Source: Ditylenchus dipsaci (Eukaryota; Nematoda; Chromadorea; Rhabditida; Anguinidae). Taken from it: a stretch of DNA of 64,000 bases. Below, one piece after another: positions 1-10,116 of this stretch; within the stretch, counting starts at the first letter, position 1; each line of letters starts with the position of its first letter. The notes under the pieces were generated by a model. It saw nothing but the letters and a program-made list of their open reading frames with translations, had not been told where the DNA came from and ran no database searches. The translations under genes and the position numbers were made by a program. The stretch is from positions 124,001 through 188,000 of the forward strand of contig SADC01001315.1 in the NCBI GenBank assembly GCA_004194705.1, written 5' to 3'.

Positions 1-77
1 AGTATATTTACCGTCGCCCGTTAGAAAAATAAAAGGGAATGCAGAATTACAACTAAAAAATTTGCACCAAAAAAAGC

Positions 78-322
78 CAATTTGCTCCGAAAAAAAAGTT
101 TTTTTGCCCCAAACAAAAGTCTTTTTGGCCCAAAAAAAAGTCTTTTTGCTCCAAAAAAAAGTCTTTTTGCGCCAAATAAAAGTCTTTTTGCTCCAGCTAA
201 AATTTGACCCAAAAAAAGTCTTTTTGCGCCAAAAAAAAGTCTTTTTGCGCCAAATAAAAGTCTTTTTGCTCCAGCTAAAATTTAACCCAAAAAAAGTCTT
301 TTTGCTCCAGAAAAAAGCTTTA
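78..322. repeat. Tandem array, about 20-bp unit (AAAGTCTTTTTGC)
   Basis: About a dozen imperfect copies of a unit built on AAAAAGTCTTTTTGCKCCAA run head to tail. A longer period is overlaid on it: a variant containing CTCCAGCTAAAATTT recurs at about 190-210 and 270-290. Open frames across it are only products of the periodicity. Confidence 0.85.
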
Positions 323-479
323 TTTATTTATTGTTTACGCAACAAGTGCGCGACGAAAACAAATACATATTTCTTTAAAAATAATTACAATACAAAATCA
401 TTTAGATCACATTCTTTGAGTTTTTTCCTGAAAAGCATTATTGTAGGAGAAGCAACAATTTCAGCTGGAAGAGCATAAT

Positions 480-3180
480 AAATTTAGGTGTCCGAACAAA
501 GAAAGAGTGGAATCGGAAATCTGATTTGGAAAAGGGTACACTAGCTTTATGTTTTCGGAAGTTATAGGATGACTGAAGAGAAGGGATATTTAGATTAATA
601 TCAATTTTTTTCAATACTATTTTGTGATAGAAAACAAGGTCAGCTTTAAGTCGTCTTTTTTGAAGAGTTTCCATTTTGAATAATTTTAAGAGCTTTTCAT
701 AATGAGGTTTATCAGGATATTTATTCCTAAGTGATCTGAAGTATATTTGATTAAGGGCAATTTTCTGGATCCGCTCTATTTTCTTAATATCTTTTTTAAA
801 TAAGGATTATACACCACAGAAGAAGTTTCAATTATGGGTCTTACATATGTCATGTATAGTTGTACTAGGAACTTGTAATCAGTCGAGCGAACAGCCTTAA
901 AAATAGTGAATAGGCGAGAGTAAGCAGATTTGCATAGGTTTTCTAAGTGGGCATTCCATTTTAAGTTTGGGGTAAGAACTATGCCAAATCTTTAATTGAA
1001 TTTTTAACAGGAGCTATTTGATTGGCATTCAGATAATATATATGGTGAGGGTTCTTTTTGCCAAGGTGTAAAACTTGGCACTTTTCAGGGGATATTTTTA
1101 GCTCATTTTCACAACACCATTCGAAAATTCTTGTATGAAAACTTGCAGGTTTTTGGGATAAGTCTCTCTGTCAAAGCTAACATAAGCTTTCAAATCGTCG
1201 GCATATAACTTTAGCTGCACTCCTGAGACTTGACAAGACGATGAGAACTCAGAAAAGTAGAAAATAAAAAGAAGAGGCCCAATACAGATCTTGAGGAACA
1301 CCACTTGTTTGGAGGGTGGGTTGAGAAAACGAATCTTGAATTTTTACCATAAAGTACCTTGAAACAAGAAAATTTCTGATCCATTTCAACAATGCTCCAT
1401 ATACACCAGCTTTTTGCAATTTTCTGAGAAGAATAGAGTGTGAGATTGTGTCAAAGGCTTTTGAAATGTCAAAATAACAAACGTCAGTACACTTATTTTC
1501 TTCTATTGATTTTGACCAATCGTCAAACACCTCAATCATTTGTGAGTTAACAGACCTCTTATTTAAAAAACCGTGTTGGAATTTTGGGATTAAATTGCGA
1601 GATAAGAGGAATGCTAATAATTTTTCATGAACGATTTTCTCCAAAATTTTAGATAATGAACATGTCAGACTTATAGGACGGTAGCTTGAGGGATCGTGTT
1701 TATCTCCTTTTTTGAAAATAGGGTGAACATAGGACATCTTCCAAATATCTGGAATAGTACCACTCATCATAGAGTACCTAAAGATTTCCGTGATGGGTTT
1801 CGTTAGAAATTCAGCGCTATTTTTGAGAAAGATGTAAGGTATTCCATCAGGCGATGTATTAACTTTACTTGGTAGAGAAATTAGGTGTTTGTAAACCATG
1901 TCAACAGTTATGTCGATATAACCAATACCTTTGTTGGAAAAAGAACTGTTGATGAATGTATCAGTGGGAGGGAGAAAAACTGAGGCGAAATATTCAGAGA
2001 AAGCCTGGGCTTTTTCTTCTGGAATGAAGATGTGCTTATTGTCTATTACAAGTGAAGGAATGGAACAATTTTTTGACTTTATTTGGTTTGATACGTAACT
2101 GAAAATCTCTTTCGAAGTCTTATTTGCTAAAAGCCTTTTTTCTCGATTTTTAAAATATTTTAAAAGTTCTTTGTTTAGACAATAGCTAGTTTCTTCAAAT
2201 TTTTCCAAAACCAGTGGTTGATTTATGTCTCTCCATAACTCTTCTCTATATTTCATTATTGATACAATATGTTTTGGTAACTGAGCAGGAGCAATGGTTC
2301 TTTGAGGAACAAAAGTATAAATAGCCTTTTTTGACTCATTTTGAAATGCCTGGTAGAGACCATTGATGGTTGGTTGTGAATAATAAAAGCGTTCTCTCCA
2401 ATCCACATTGGAAAGATGAGTGTTTATTTTCGGCAGGCAGCATTCTTTAAAAGAAAGCACCTTGAATTGTTTTTGTCGGTGATGCTCAAAATAAGCTTGA
2501 AAACTGATTTTTGAATGATCAGAACTAGAAAAGGGCGATAAGACTTGGATTCTAGAAATAATAGAAGGATTATCGGTGAGTAAAAGTCCAAGATATTTTC
2601 ACCTCTTGTCTTTTTCGAGATAAGCTGAACCAGGCCAACTTCTTTGGAAAACTCATAAAAATATTTTTCACACTTGTTCATAGGTGACTTTGGTAGAGAC
2701 GGATTCCAGGTTATATGAGGAAAATTAAAATCGCCCACGAAAATTTTTGGATATGAAACAGTCATTAGCTCAGACATAACTTTTGAAAACTCTTCGACGA
2801 CTTTTAAATTTACAGAAGGAGGAATATAGACGTTAATTAGCCTTATTGCATTATTAAGCTGGGGAGAGAAAATATCGACACACAGATATCAAGTGGAGGA
2901 ACAGTGCTAGTTTTTACAAGAGTTGAGTGATATGCTGAAGAAATTATAGTAGCTACACCACCACCCTTACCATTACGATCAGACCAAAAAACAACATAGT
3001 TTGCATTAGGACAAAGAAGAGAATCAGGAAACTTTTTGGTAAGCCAAGTTTCCCTTAGACATAGAACCGAAAAACTATATTGATTTAAGAGAAAATGAAA
3101 ATCATTAAGTTTATTTGCAATTGAGCGAGAATTAAAAGTAATAAAAGATAAACCGTGATTTCCTTGTGACCAATTTAGTT
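480..3180 (-). pseudogene. LINE ORF2: endonuclease plus reverse transcriptase
   Basis: The endonuclease half (about 3180-2585) shows FNSRSIANK near its start, then NVYIPPS and the catalytic-loop motif FVGDFNFPHITW. A single-base break near 2590 follows GENILD. The reverse transcriptase half (2460-1290) has YRPISLTCSLSKILEKIV, FDISKAFDTISH (the first catalytic aspartate) and TSGVPQ. A second single-base break near 1290 then moves the frame to GPLLFIF and the YADD catalytic box (about 1215). The C-terminal region (1000-480) continues with RRLKADLVFYHKI, typical of LINE tails. Two independent frameshifts make it non-functional. Known role: nicking target DNA and copying element RNA at the nick. 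Confidence 0.85.
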
Positions 3181-3769
3181 TCCCTGCTTAGCCTGGTTGA
3201 CCGGCACAATTTTTCCATTAAAGATCTTCATTTTTCTTCCATCTTTGTTGAGTAGCCGACATTCTTGACGCAATTCGAATTCTGCTTTCCTTTGTTCTGG
3301 AGTCAGCGAAGGACGGAAATATAGGCCATGATATTGTTGCTGGTCACGGAGAACTTTTTGTCCTCGAATTGTAGCATGTGCAAATACAGAAGCAGGAAAA
3401 ACTAACTTCAGCAGTCTGGACTTAGATGGGTCATATTTTCCAAGACGGTAGACACGGGGCAATGCTTCAACACCAATTTCTCCCATGATCTCGGCAATAG
3501 TTTCAGAGTCAGCCTTAAAACGAGCAATAGCACTATCATCTTTGAATTCCGGCAATCCACTGACAACAACAGATCGGCGGCGCTCAATTTCTTCAGATGA
3601 CAAAGTATTATTGTCCACTTGGTGGCTGTGTCCATAGAGTTGCTGGTTGATAGAATCAAGCTGCTTAGTGATGGTGTTGAGAATGGATTGTTGTTGTAGA
3701 ATAATAGTTGTCAAGGTGTTGAGAAGAACATTGTTAGGGTCAATGGAATTTTGGAGGTTAGAAATAAGG

Positions 3770-5509
3770 GGCTCTCCCCGTTTAGCGCCAAAACTTTTTG
3801 AAATTAAACTGTTTTTGGATTTATCCTGTTAGCGCCCAAAATCCTTCCCGCCATAACGCGTTCTGTCTTTAATTTGTCCGTAATACAAACGCTTTGAGAG
3901 AGTTTGCCTTCCGTCGATAATTGTTATGTACACAATTAGTTATAAATTATAATTTTGGAAACGATTAGGTCATGTTTCTTGGTTATATATTGTCCTTTTA
4001 AGGCTTGAAAACGGAAATTGATGCTAACTACTCGTGCCGAACAAGATAGTTCATCCGAAGTCTGGAGTGTGATTCAAAACATGTGATTCAAGTCAAGGCT
4101 CCCTCAGCGCAAGATTTGGCAGACGCAGCTCAGGATGCAAAGAACTGGCATGCTAGTCGGTTGGTGAATATACCTTTGTTGTTGCATACATTATCTTCAC
4201 TTTCTTTCTCATGCCTACTTTCGAAACTTGAGCTCTAGCCAAATAGCATAACTGCCCCAAACTGCTCTCATTCAGCGGTACAAGGAAGGTGGAGAATTTT
4301 GAACTCCTTTACCAATTCGTTTCCAGGTTGGTAGTTAAATTATCAATAACCCGCGTAATCATTACATTAAGTTGTCGAGCTTCACGGCTGCTTCTTTCAT
4401 TTCGCTCAATGCTAGTGCAAAGTACAAAAGTTTGGTCTCATTCAGCGGTACAAGGAAGCTGGAAAATTTTGTCTGCTAGTGAAAATGCTCAAGTCTCTTG
4501 TCTATGTCCCAGCTGATGATGTTAGTTATGCTTGTAACGAAATAATCCAAAAGGAAGTTTTCGACTCAAACAGAGCACCAAAGTTTTTGGTTGGTGGGCC
4601 GGAAATGAATTTTCTCGACTACTTCATCAACGTTAGTAATTTTTACGAGGATATATTTTTATTTTCGTACGGTTATGTTGCAGACATGGATAGGTTGGGG
4701 AACCGGAGGCCCTTGTTTGCTGCCAAGCTGTGGAACTGCTATGAACTCACGAAAAAGGGCTTTACCAAGACGACAAATTCACTGGAAGCCTGGCACAATT
4801 CTCTTCGTTATGCTCTGGCGACACAAGATGGAAAGAAGCCGAGGTTTCGGAAGTGGCTGCGACAGATGAAAAAAGAGTGCAGTTTACAGGAGACGAAGGT
4901 GGTATCTTTGATGGCAGGGAAAGTTCCAAAGCTGAAGACTGCCGATAAAAAAGGGTGAATCAACGAATGGAAATCTCAAAGAAGTACAGCAAAGAAAAAG
5001 TATGGGATTATGTTAAAAAACTCGCTCTCGTGACTGTTTTGGAAGAATGTTAGGATTTATTGTTAGCCTTGGTTTATTGAATAAAAATGCACTTGTAAAT
5101 TATATTAACCTTCCATCTTACATTAATTCGTGTTTGTAAGAATATAACGCAGAAAAATTTTTTCCATTATCACAGAAAATACATTTTTTGATGTGACACC
5201 TCGAAGCAAAAGAAGGATGCGAAAAAATCCTTATAGGAACATGATCAAAAGATTTTATGATCTTTTTTGCCGAAAAATCTTTCAGATTGTGCAACCACGT
5301 CAAAACTTTCTCTTCAGATACAACCGTTTATATGCGTAACACTTAAAGTCAAAACAATTTTTTGACGTAAGTAGACATGTATCTAACCAATCAAATAAAC
5401 AAAAATAATGGTGCTTAACAGGTTATGGCGAAAAGTATTTTGGGCGCTAACAGGATAAATCCAAAAACAGTTTAATTTTAAAAATTTTTGGCGCAAAACG
5501 GGGTGAGCC
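3770..5509 (+). mobile_element. MULE-like DNA transposon inserted in LINE ORF1
   Basis: The ends are inverted: GGCTCTCCCCGTTTAGCGCC on the left and the complement of GGCTCACCCCGTTTTGCGCC on the right. The similarity continues inward through AAACTGTTTTTGGATTTATC and CTGTTAGCGCCCAAAA (3800-3842 and 5440-5485). The element is flanked by AAATAAGG at 3762-3769 and 5510-5517; a ninth base also matches. An 8-9 bp duplication and GGCTC termini fit the Mutator superfamily, and the encoded fragment at 4479-4958 agrees. A 30-bp direct repeat (ATTCAGCGGTACAAGGAAG) occurs at 4271 and 4440. The element is too short and too broken to be autonomous. Confidence 0.85.
4479..4958 (+). pseudogene. MULE transposase C-terminal fragment
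   Basis: The 159-residue frame holds FLDYFIN, then LFAAKLWNCYELTKKG and the diagnostic TTNSLEAWHNSLRYAL. Animal MULE transposases carry RTNNxxEGWH at the same place, after an ELWN-like motif. A stretch starting GTTAGT at about 4632 and ending GTTGCAG near 4681 looks like a short intron, after which ACATGGATAGG would read TWIG, also usual in the family. No DDE catalytic triad is present, so only the C-terminal third survives. The fragment runs in the plus orientation, opposite to the LINE around it. Confidence 0.7.
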
Positions 5510-5651
5510 AAATAAGGGAATCAATTTGGGTTAAATCGTGGGGTGGAGGATCAGTAGCATTAGTTTTGGGGTGAGCTCCATATTTCACTGGAGGCTTAAT
5601 CAGTCTCCCAGACTTTGTTTGGAAAAAATTCAAAGATTGATCTTTGCTCAT

Positions 5652-5963
5652 TTAGAAAGGAAGAAATATTTTAATAGGAGGAAAATGAATAGGCAGCCTC
5701 ACCCTCTCCGGTGAGAAGAAAAGAATTTGTCCACTCAAGGTTCTAAAAACACCCAGATCCCTGAAAATTTTTATTAGCTTTCAAAAGTGGGGAGCCAAAT
5801 TCATGTGGGATTTAGGTACGCTCTACAAGAATAAGCGAATAATTTTTTTTTGCGAAATCTCCCCGTGGCGAGCACTTAGAGGGATTAGAATCAGTTACCT
5901 AGGCAACGTATATGAAGATCACGGTACGATTACAACATCTGAAATTTATGAATAAAGTTACAG
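5652..5963. other. Unassigned; probable LINE 5' region and intron
   Basis: No coding pattern was recognised. On the minus strand it directly precedes the LINE ORF1 start and may include its 5' untranslated region. On the plus strand it leads into the splice acceptor of the C2-domain exon. Confidence 0.4.
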
Positions 5964-6553
5964 GTGTCGTCTTGAAGTGTGTGTGATGGACTGTGATCGT
6001 TTTGGCAACAGTCGTCCTATTGGACGGGTTAATTTTGCAGCTTCAAAACAAACTGGGACAGTGTATTCTCAGACAAATGCAGCCGCCATACGGATTTGGC
6101 GTGATGCGGTCCTTCAAGCTTCAAAGGTGCAATCTAGCAATACAATTCAAGACTGTAAAAAGACGCAAGTACTCCCTCAATGGTTGTCATTAGAGTCACC
6201 AGTTTCATCACCAACCGGAGAATAGTTTGTTCTACAATAAATGGCATTTAATGTAGTGATGTGGATTTGCAGTATATACCAAATTGCAATATATGGATTT
6301 TAGAGGTATATGACAGTAGCGTCGGATTTTTATCACCATTTTTGTATCCGAATGTCAAATCTGATATCGATCACCTATACCTAAAATTAAAAAATAGATA
6401 AAGGTCATCTATATCAGATTTGACACTCACCGACAAAAAATTCGAGAAAATTCCATATACAGTTGAAATTCGATTTAACCAAATTCAAGGACTGGCCAAG
6501 TTACCGTGTTTAAAACCTCTTTTACAAAAATTTATGAATAAAGTTACAGGTGA
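5942..6553 (+). repeat. 23-bp direct repeat flanking the C2 exon
   Basis: ATTTATGAATAAAGTTACAG and three more bases occur at about 5943-5965, spanning the C2 exon splice acceptor, and again at about 6530-6553, 300 bases after the stop. The spacing is about 587 bp. It could mark a tandem duplication or a long target-site duplication. Confidence 0.7.
5964..6225 (+). CDS. Synaptotagmin-like C2-domain protein, last exon
   Basis: A splice acceptor (AAAGTTACAG) precedes a frame reading RLEVCVMDCDRFGNSRPIGRV, then RIWRDAVLQASK and QVLPQWLSLES before a TAG at 6223-6225. This is the second half of a C2 domain: the calcium-loop region (VMDxDRFGxxxxIG) and the closing W-x-L strand, closest in pattern to the C2B domain of synaptotagmins and rabphilin-like proteins, which bind membrane phospholipid and SNARE complexes during exocytosis. 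In this copy the loop reads DCDRF. An AATAAA polyadenylation signal lies at 6237-6242. The upstream exons are not seen and would lie left of the LINE, outside the window. Whether the gene is intact cannot be judged. Confidence 0.6.
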
Positions 6554-6579
6554 ATAAAGTCTTTTACACCTATTTTTGA

Positions 6580-8200
6580 GCTTTTGACAGTTCTGTTTTG
6601 ACAGTCTTGTCCAAATATCACAAGGATTCCAATTTTGCTTATCGTTTTTGAAAACCCAATAATATTTTTCTTTAAAAAAGCAAAAACTCGATAAAAAACA
6701 GGTTTTTCGATAAATCAAAATTCGTTAACACTCCGATTCCCATGCGTGAGATTTGCCTCTATAAATTCGGAATTTCATGCTGAGCACGATGGTGTTTTCC
6801 TTTTTTTTGAAAAGCTGGTTTGAGTAGGTGAAACCAGCATTTTGAAAGTGTGGCCATCCAAAAATCAGTACTCAACTACGGAGTGCTGTAACCTTTTTCC
6901 ACAAGCATACCAACTCGCTTTTAATCATTAAATAATTACGCACATTCTGCTCTAACTTTCGATAAAAACAGAATTTCTACATCCTCAGAATAAATCAGGT
7001 TATGAGTCTGAGAATGGTAAAATTTCAGGTATCAAAATTGTATGTGCTTCATATAAATGCTCATAATTTATCCCAGAATAGTTATTCATGCCCGATTTTA
7101 GTCGCATAAGAAAGAACAAGCCTTAAGTTACAAAATGGTATATAAACGCATTTGAAACAGTCCTTACAACGTTTTAGAAAATCGACTTAAAAAATATCAA
7201 CATATTTTCATAAAAAACTTTTTGACGTGAAACACGTTTTCTGTCAAGCAACCTTGAAATTCTGACATCAAATTCGTGCTCGGCATGGTCGATTTGCTTA
7301 TGAAACTAGTCTCGAATACAAAAACTCAAAAAAATACAAAATACACAAAACAAAATTTCAAATTCCTTTCAAGACAATAAGGATTTTTTAAATTTTTTAC
7401 AATCTTGAATATTTTATTGTCTTGAAAGGAATTTGAAATTTTGTTTTGTGTATTTTGTATTTTTTTGAGTTTTTGTATTCGAGACTAGTTTCATAAGCAA
7501 ATCGACCATGCCGAGCACGAATTTGATGTCAGAATTTCAAGGTTGCTTGACAGAAAACGTGTTTCACGTCAAAAAGTTTTTTATGAAAATATGTTGATAT
7601 TTTTTAAGTCGATTTTCTAAAACGTTGTAAGCACTGTTTCGAATGCGTTTATATACCATTTTGTAACTTAAGGCTTGTTCTTTCTTATGCGACTAAAATC
7701 GGGCATGAATAACTATTCTGGGATAAATTATGAGCATTTATATGAAGCACATACAATTTGATACCTGAAATTTTACCATTCTCAGACTCATAACCTGATT
7801 TATTCTGAGGATGTAGAAATTCTGTTTTTATCGAAAGTTAGAGCAGAATGTGCGTAATTATTTAATGATTAAAAGCGAGTTGGTATGCTTGTGGAAAAAG
7901 GTTACAGCACTCCGTAGTTGAGTACTGATTTTTGGATGGCCACACTTTCAAAATGCTGGTTTCACCTACTCAAACCAGCTTTTCAAAAAAAAGGAAAACA
8001 CCATCGTGCTCAGCATGAAATTCCGAATTTATAGAGGCAAATTTCACGCATGGGAATCGGAGTGTTAAATCGAGTTTTTGCTTTTTTTAAATAAAGATTT
8101 TGGATTTTAGAAAAATGATCGGTGAAATCGGAATCCTTGTGGCATTTGGGACAAGATTGTCAAAACAGAACTCTCAAAACTTGAGAAAAATGACAGTAAA
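6580..8200. mobile_element. Foldback element, about 0.8 kb arms
   Basis: An inner inverted repeat with arms of about 660 nt (6726-7385 and 7420-8066) is almost identical base for base around a spacer of about 35 nt at 7385-7420. The similarity continues outward with more divergence to about 6580 and 8200 (GTTCTGTTTTGACA on the left, its complement on the right). The left arm carries about 35 extra bases near 6690-6725. No protein is encoded. GACAGTAGCGTC lies just outside both ends in direct orientation (6307 and 8464). Transcription in either direction would give a long hairpin RNA. Confidence 0.85.
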
Positions 8201-9338
8201 AAGTGTCGGACCCTAGATGATAACGAACTTCCAACCCTAAATATTAGTTGTATATAGTTTCGTTAGATCTAGTTTCAACCAGAGGTGGGCAAAGACCAGA
8301 CCAGACCGCGGAAGACCAGATCAGTCTGACCAGTCTGATCTGGTCTAGACTAAATATACATTTTCGCTGGTCTTTTTTTCGGTCTGATATGCTTTTTTAC
8401 GGTCTAATACAGTCTGACGGGAGGGGGCGGGGGGGGGGATATATCATACCGTATACCGTACATGACAGTAGCGTCAAACTTTTTATATAACTGTAAAAAC
8501 CGTTTTTCCGCAAAATTTAGACTCAAAGTTAGAAGTATGTCGCATTTAAAAACATTAAGTCAAGTGGTAATCCACTGGATTACCACTGGATTACGTCTAA
8601 TCCAGTGGTAATCCACTGGATTTGACAACTTTGGCGGCAATCTAGTGGTAATTAGTGGCGATCGAGTGGAACTTTGTGGCGTACCACTGGATTAAAATTA
8701 GATGTGGAGGAGGGTAGCTAGTAGGTGGTACCCGTGAGGAGGGTAGCGAGGAAGGGGTTACTCAGGAAAAAGTTACCCAGGAGGGTGCTACCCGGTGAGG
8801 GGTAGCTAGGAGGGGATAATCAGGACAAGGCACCCATGAGGAGTGTACTTAGAAAAAGGACAGACATGAAGGGTTTATTAAGATGACGGTAGCCAGGAGG
8901 GGGGTAACCAGAGGAAGGGTAGTCCCTAGGCGATACTTATGAGGAGGGTGGCCAGGAGGGGGTGGCCAGGTGGAGGGTAACCAGGTGGTTGTATGTGATC
9001 GATTGATATTTTTGTAATTTTCAAAATACGATAGTCCAGTGGTACGTCCCTATTTGACCTGGTACCAGCCTTTCAAGACATGGTTGTGGGTAAAAAAAGG
9101 CCTGCAAAAAGGGTGCCGGTAAAAAGGGGCGGTAAAAAGGGGCTGTGAAAAGGGGGCTAGTAAAAAGGGGCCAGATAGTTAACTTTATTCTGTTTTCTAG
9201 AGCCCTTTTTTCATCAGCTCTAGGTAAATTCTCCGAGGCGAATCCTCTCCTCCTGTGAATTCCTCCGTGGCGAATTCACCCTCCGACAAATCCCCTCCAA
9301 ATTTTTCAGGTAACAGGTTCGAACCCTGGTGGTGACAG
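8201..9338. repeat. Degenerate simple-sequence tract (several word families)
   Basis: No gene is seen. Four word families follow one another: GACCAGA/TCTGGTC inverted words at 8285-8400; AATCCAGTGGTAATCCACTG-type palindromic words at 8560-8695; a purine-rich minisatellite with GGAGGGTAGCNAGGAGG units at 8700-8995; and AAAAAGGGGCNGT units at 9100-9170. A GGTTCGAACCCTG string at 9315 resembles a tRNA T-arm, but no tRNA fold surrounds it. Confidence 0.7.
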
Positions 9339-10116
9339 ACATTATTGGGCAGGAGCAGCCTGTGCCAATTCAAATTGTCCAACCGCAAATTGTGCCAAAA
9401 TCAAGAGGAATATTCGGTAAATATTTGCCGAATATTGCTCTTGATTTTGGCACAATTTGCGGTTGCACAATTTGACCCTACCGGAGTTTACCGAATTTTA
9501 AGAAATAAAAAACAAGAGACTAGAAAAGTGACTAGAGGTATACGATGTTTCTATGAGCTCGCTCTGGCTGAGAATCTCACTGAGAAATCTCATTGAGTAT
9601 CTGACTATCTAATTTTTGCAAATGTGCAGCCAGATTTTAATTTTTATCTGCAAAAATTTGAAATTTTCACCACTCTCACTCAAAGCTACCTTGATTCCTC
9701 AGTGAGCTCACTGGGAACTTACGAGTGAAAGTGATCAAAATCTAAAATTTTTGCGAATAAAAATTAAATTCTGGCTGCACTTTACAGACTCAAAAATATA
9801 AAGAGATAAAGATCATGAATAAAAAAAACTGATATTTCCTTTTAAAAAAGTTATGGTGCACTTCTCAAATTCACACTTAACTGTTAGTGCAAGCACTGCT
9901 CTGAGCCAAACCTAGAGCAAAATTTTGAAAAAATCTGAGCCGGAGCCAGAGTAAAATTTTGAAGAAGTTTGTAGCGGGAGCCGGAAAATTCAAGTTCCCC
10001 ATTACTGCCTGTGAGAACAAATGTCATTCTCACTCACACTCACTCACAGATTAGAATCAGGTCCTCGTTGAAACACTGCAGGTATATAACTAGGAAAAGG
10101 ATAGTGGTTTTCCTAG

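Larger units (their letters stand above)
438..5651 (-). mobile_element. Non-LTR retrotransposon (LINE), APE-type, interrupted by a MULE-like element
   Basis: Read on the minus strand this is a two-ORF LINE. ORF1 starts at an ATG at 5651-5649 and ends at a TAA at 3177-3175. ORF2 follows at once in the -1 frame with an apurinic endonuclease domain, reverse transcriptase and C-terminal region, ending near 480. A 1.74 kb DNA element (3770-5509) sits inside ORF1, and the ORF1 frame continues across it once the element and one TSD copy are removed. ORF2 has two frame breaks, so the copy is dead. The arrangement suits the CR1/L2/Jockey group; the exact clade is not assigned. It probably lies in an intron of the C2-domain gene to its right. 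Confidence 0.85.
3175..5651 (-). pseudogene. LINE ORF1 protein, split by insertion
   Basis: ORF1 is read in two blocks, 5651-5518 and 3769-3175, on either side of the DNA element at 3770-5509. The N-terminal block begins MSKDQSLNFFQTKSGR and is low-complexity. The C-terminal block contains a helical stretch, then RRRSVVVSGLPE and RLGKYDPSKSRLLKLVF, the pattern of the RRM-like ORF1 nucleic-acid binding domain of CR1/L1-type elements. No stop is seen in either block, so the insertion is the only visible lesion. ORF1 proteins bind element RNA and chaperone target-primed reverse transcription. The last codon overlaps the ORF2 frame, which reads on one base back without an obvious ATG. Confidence 0.75.
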
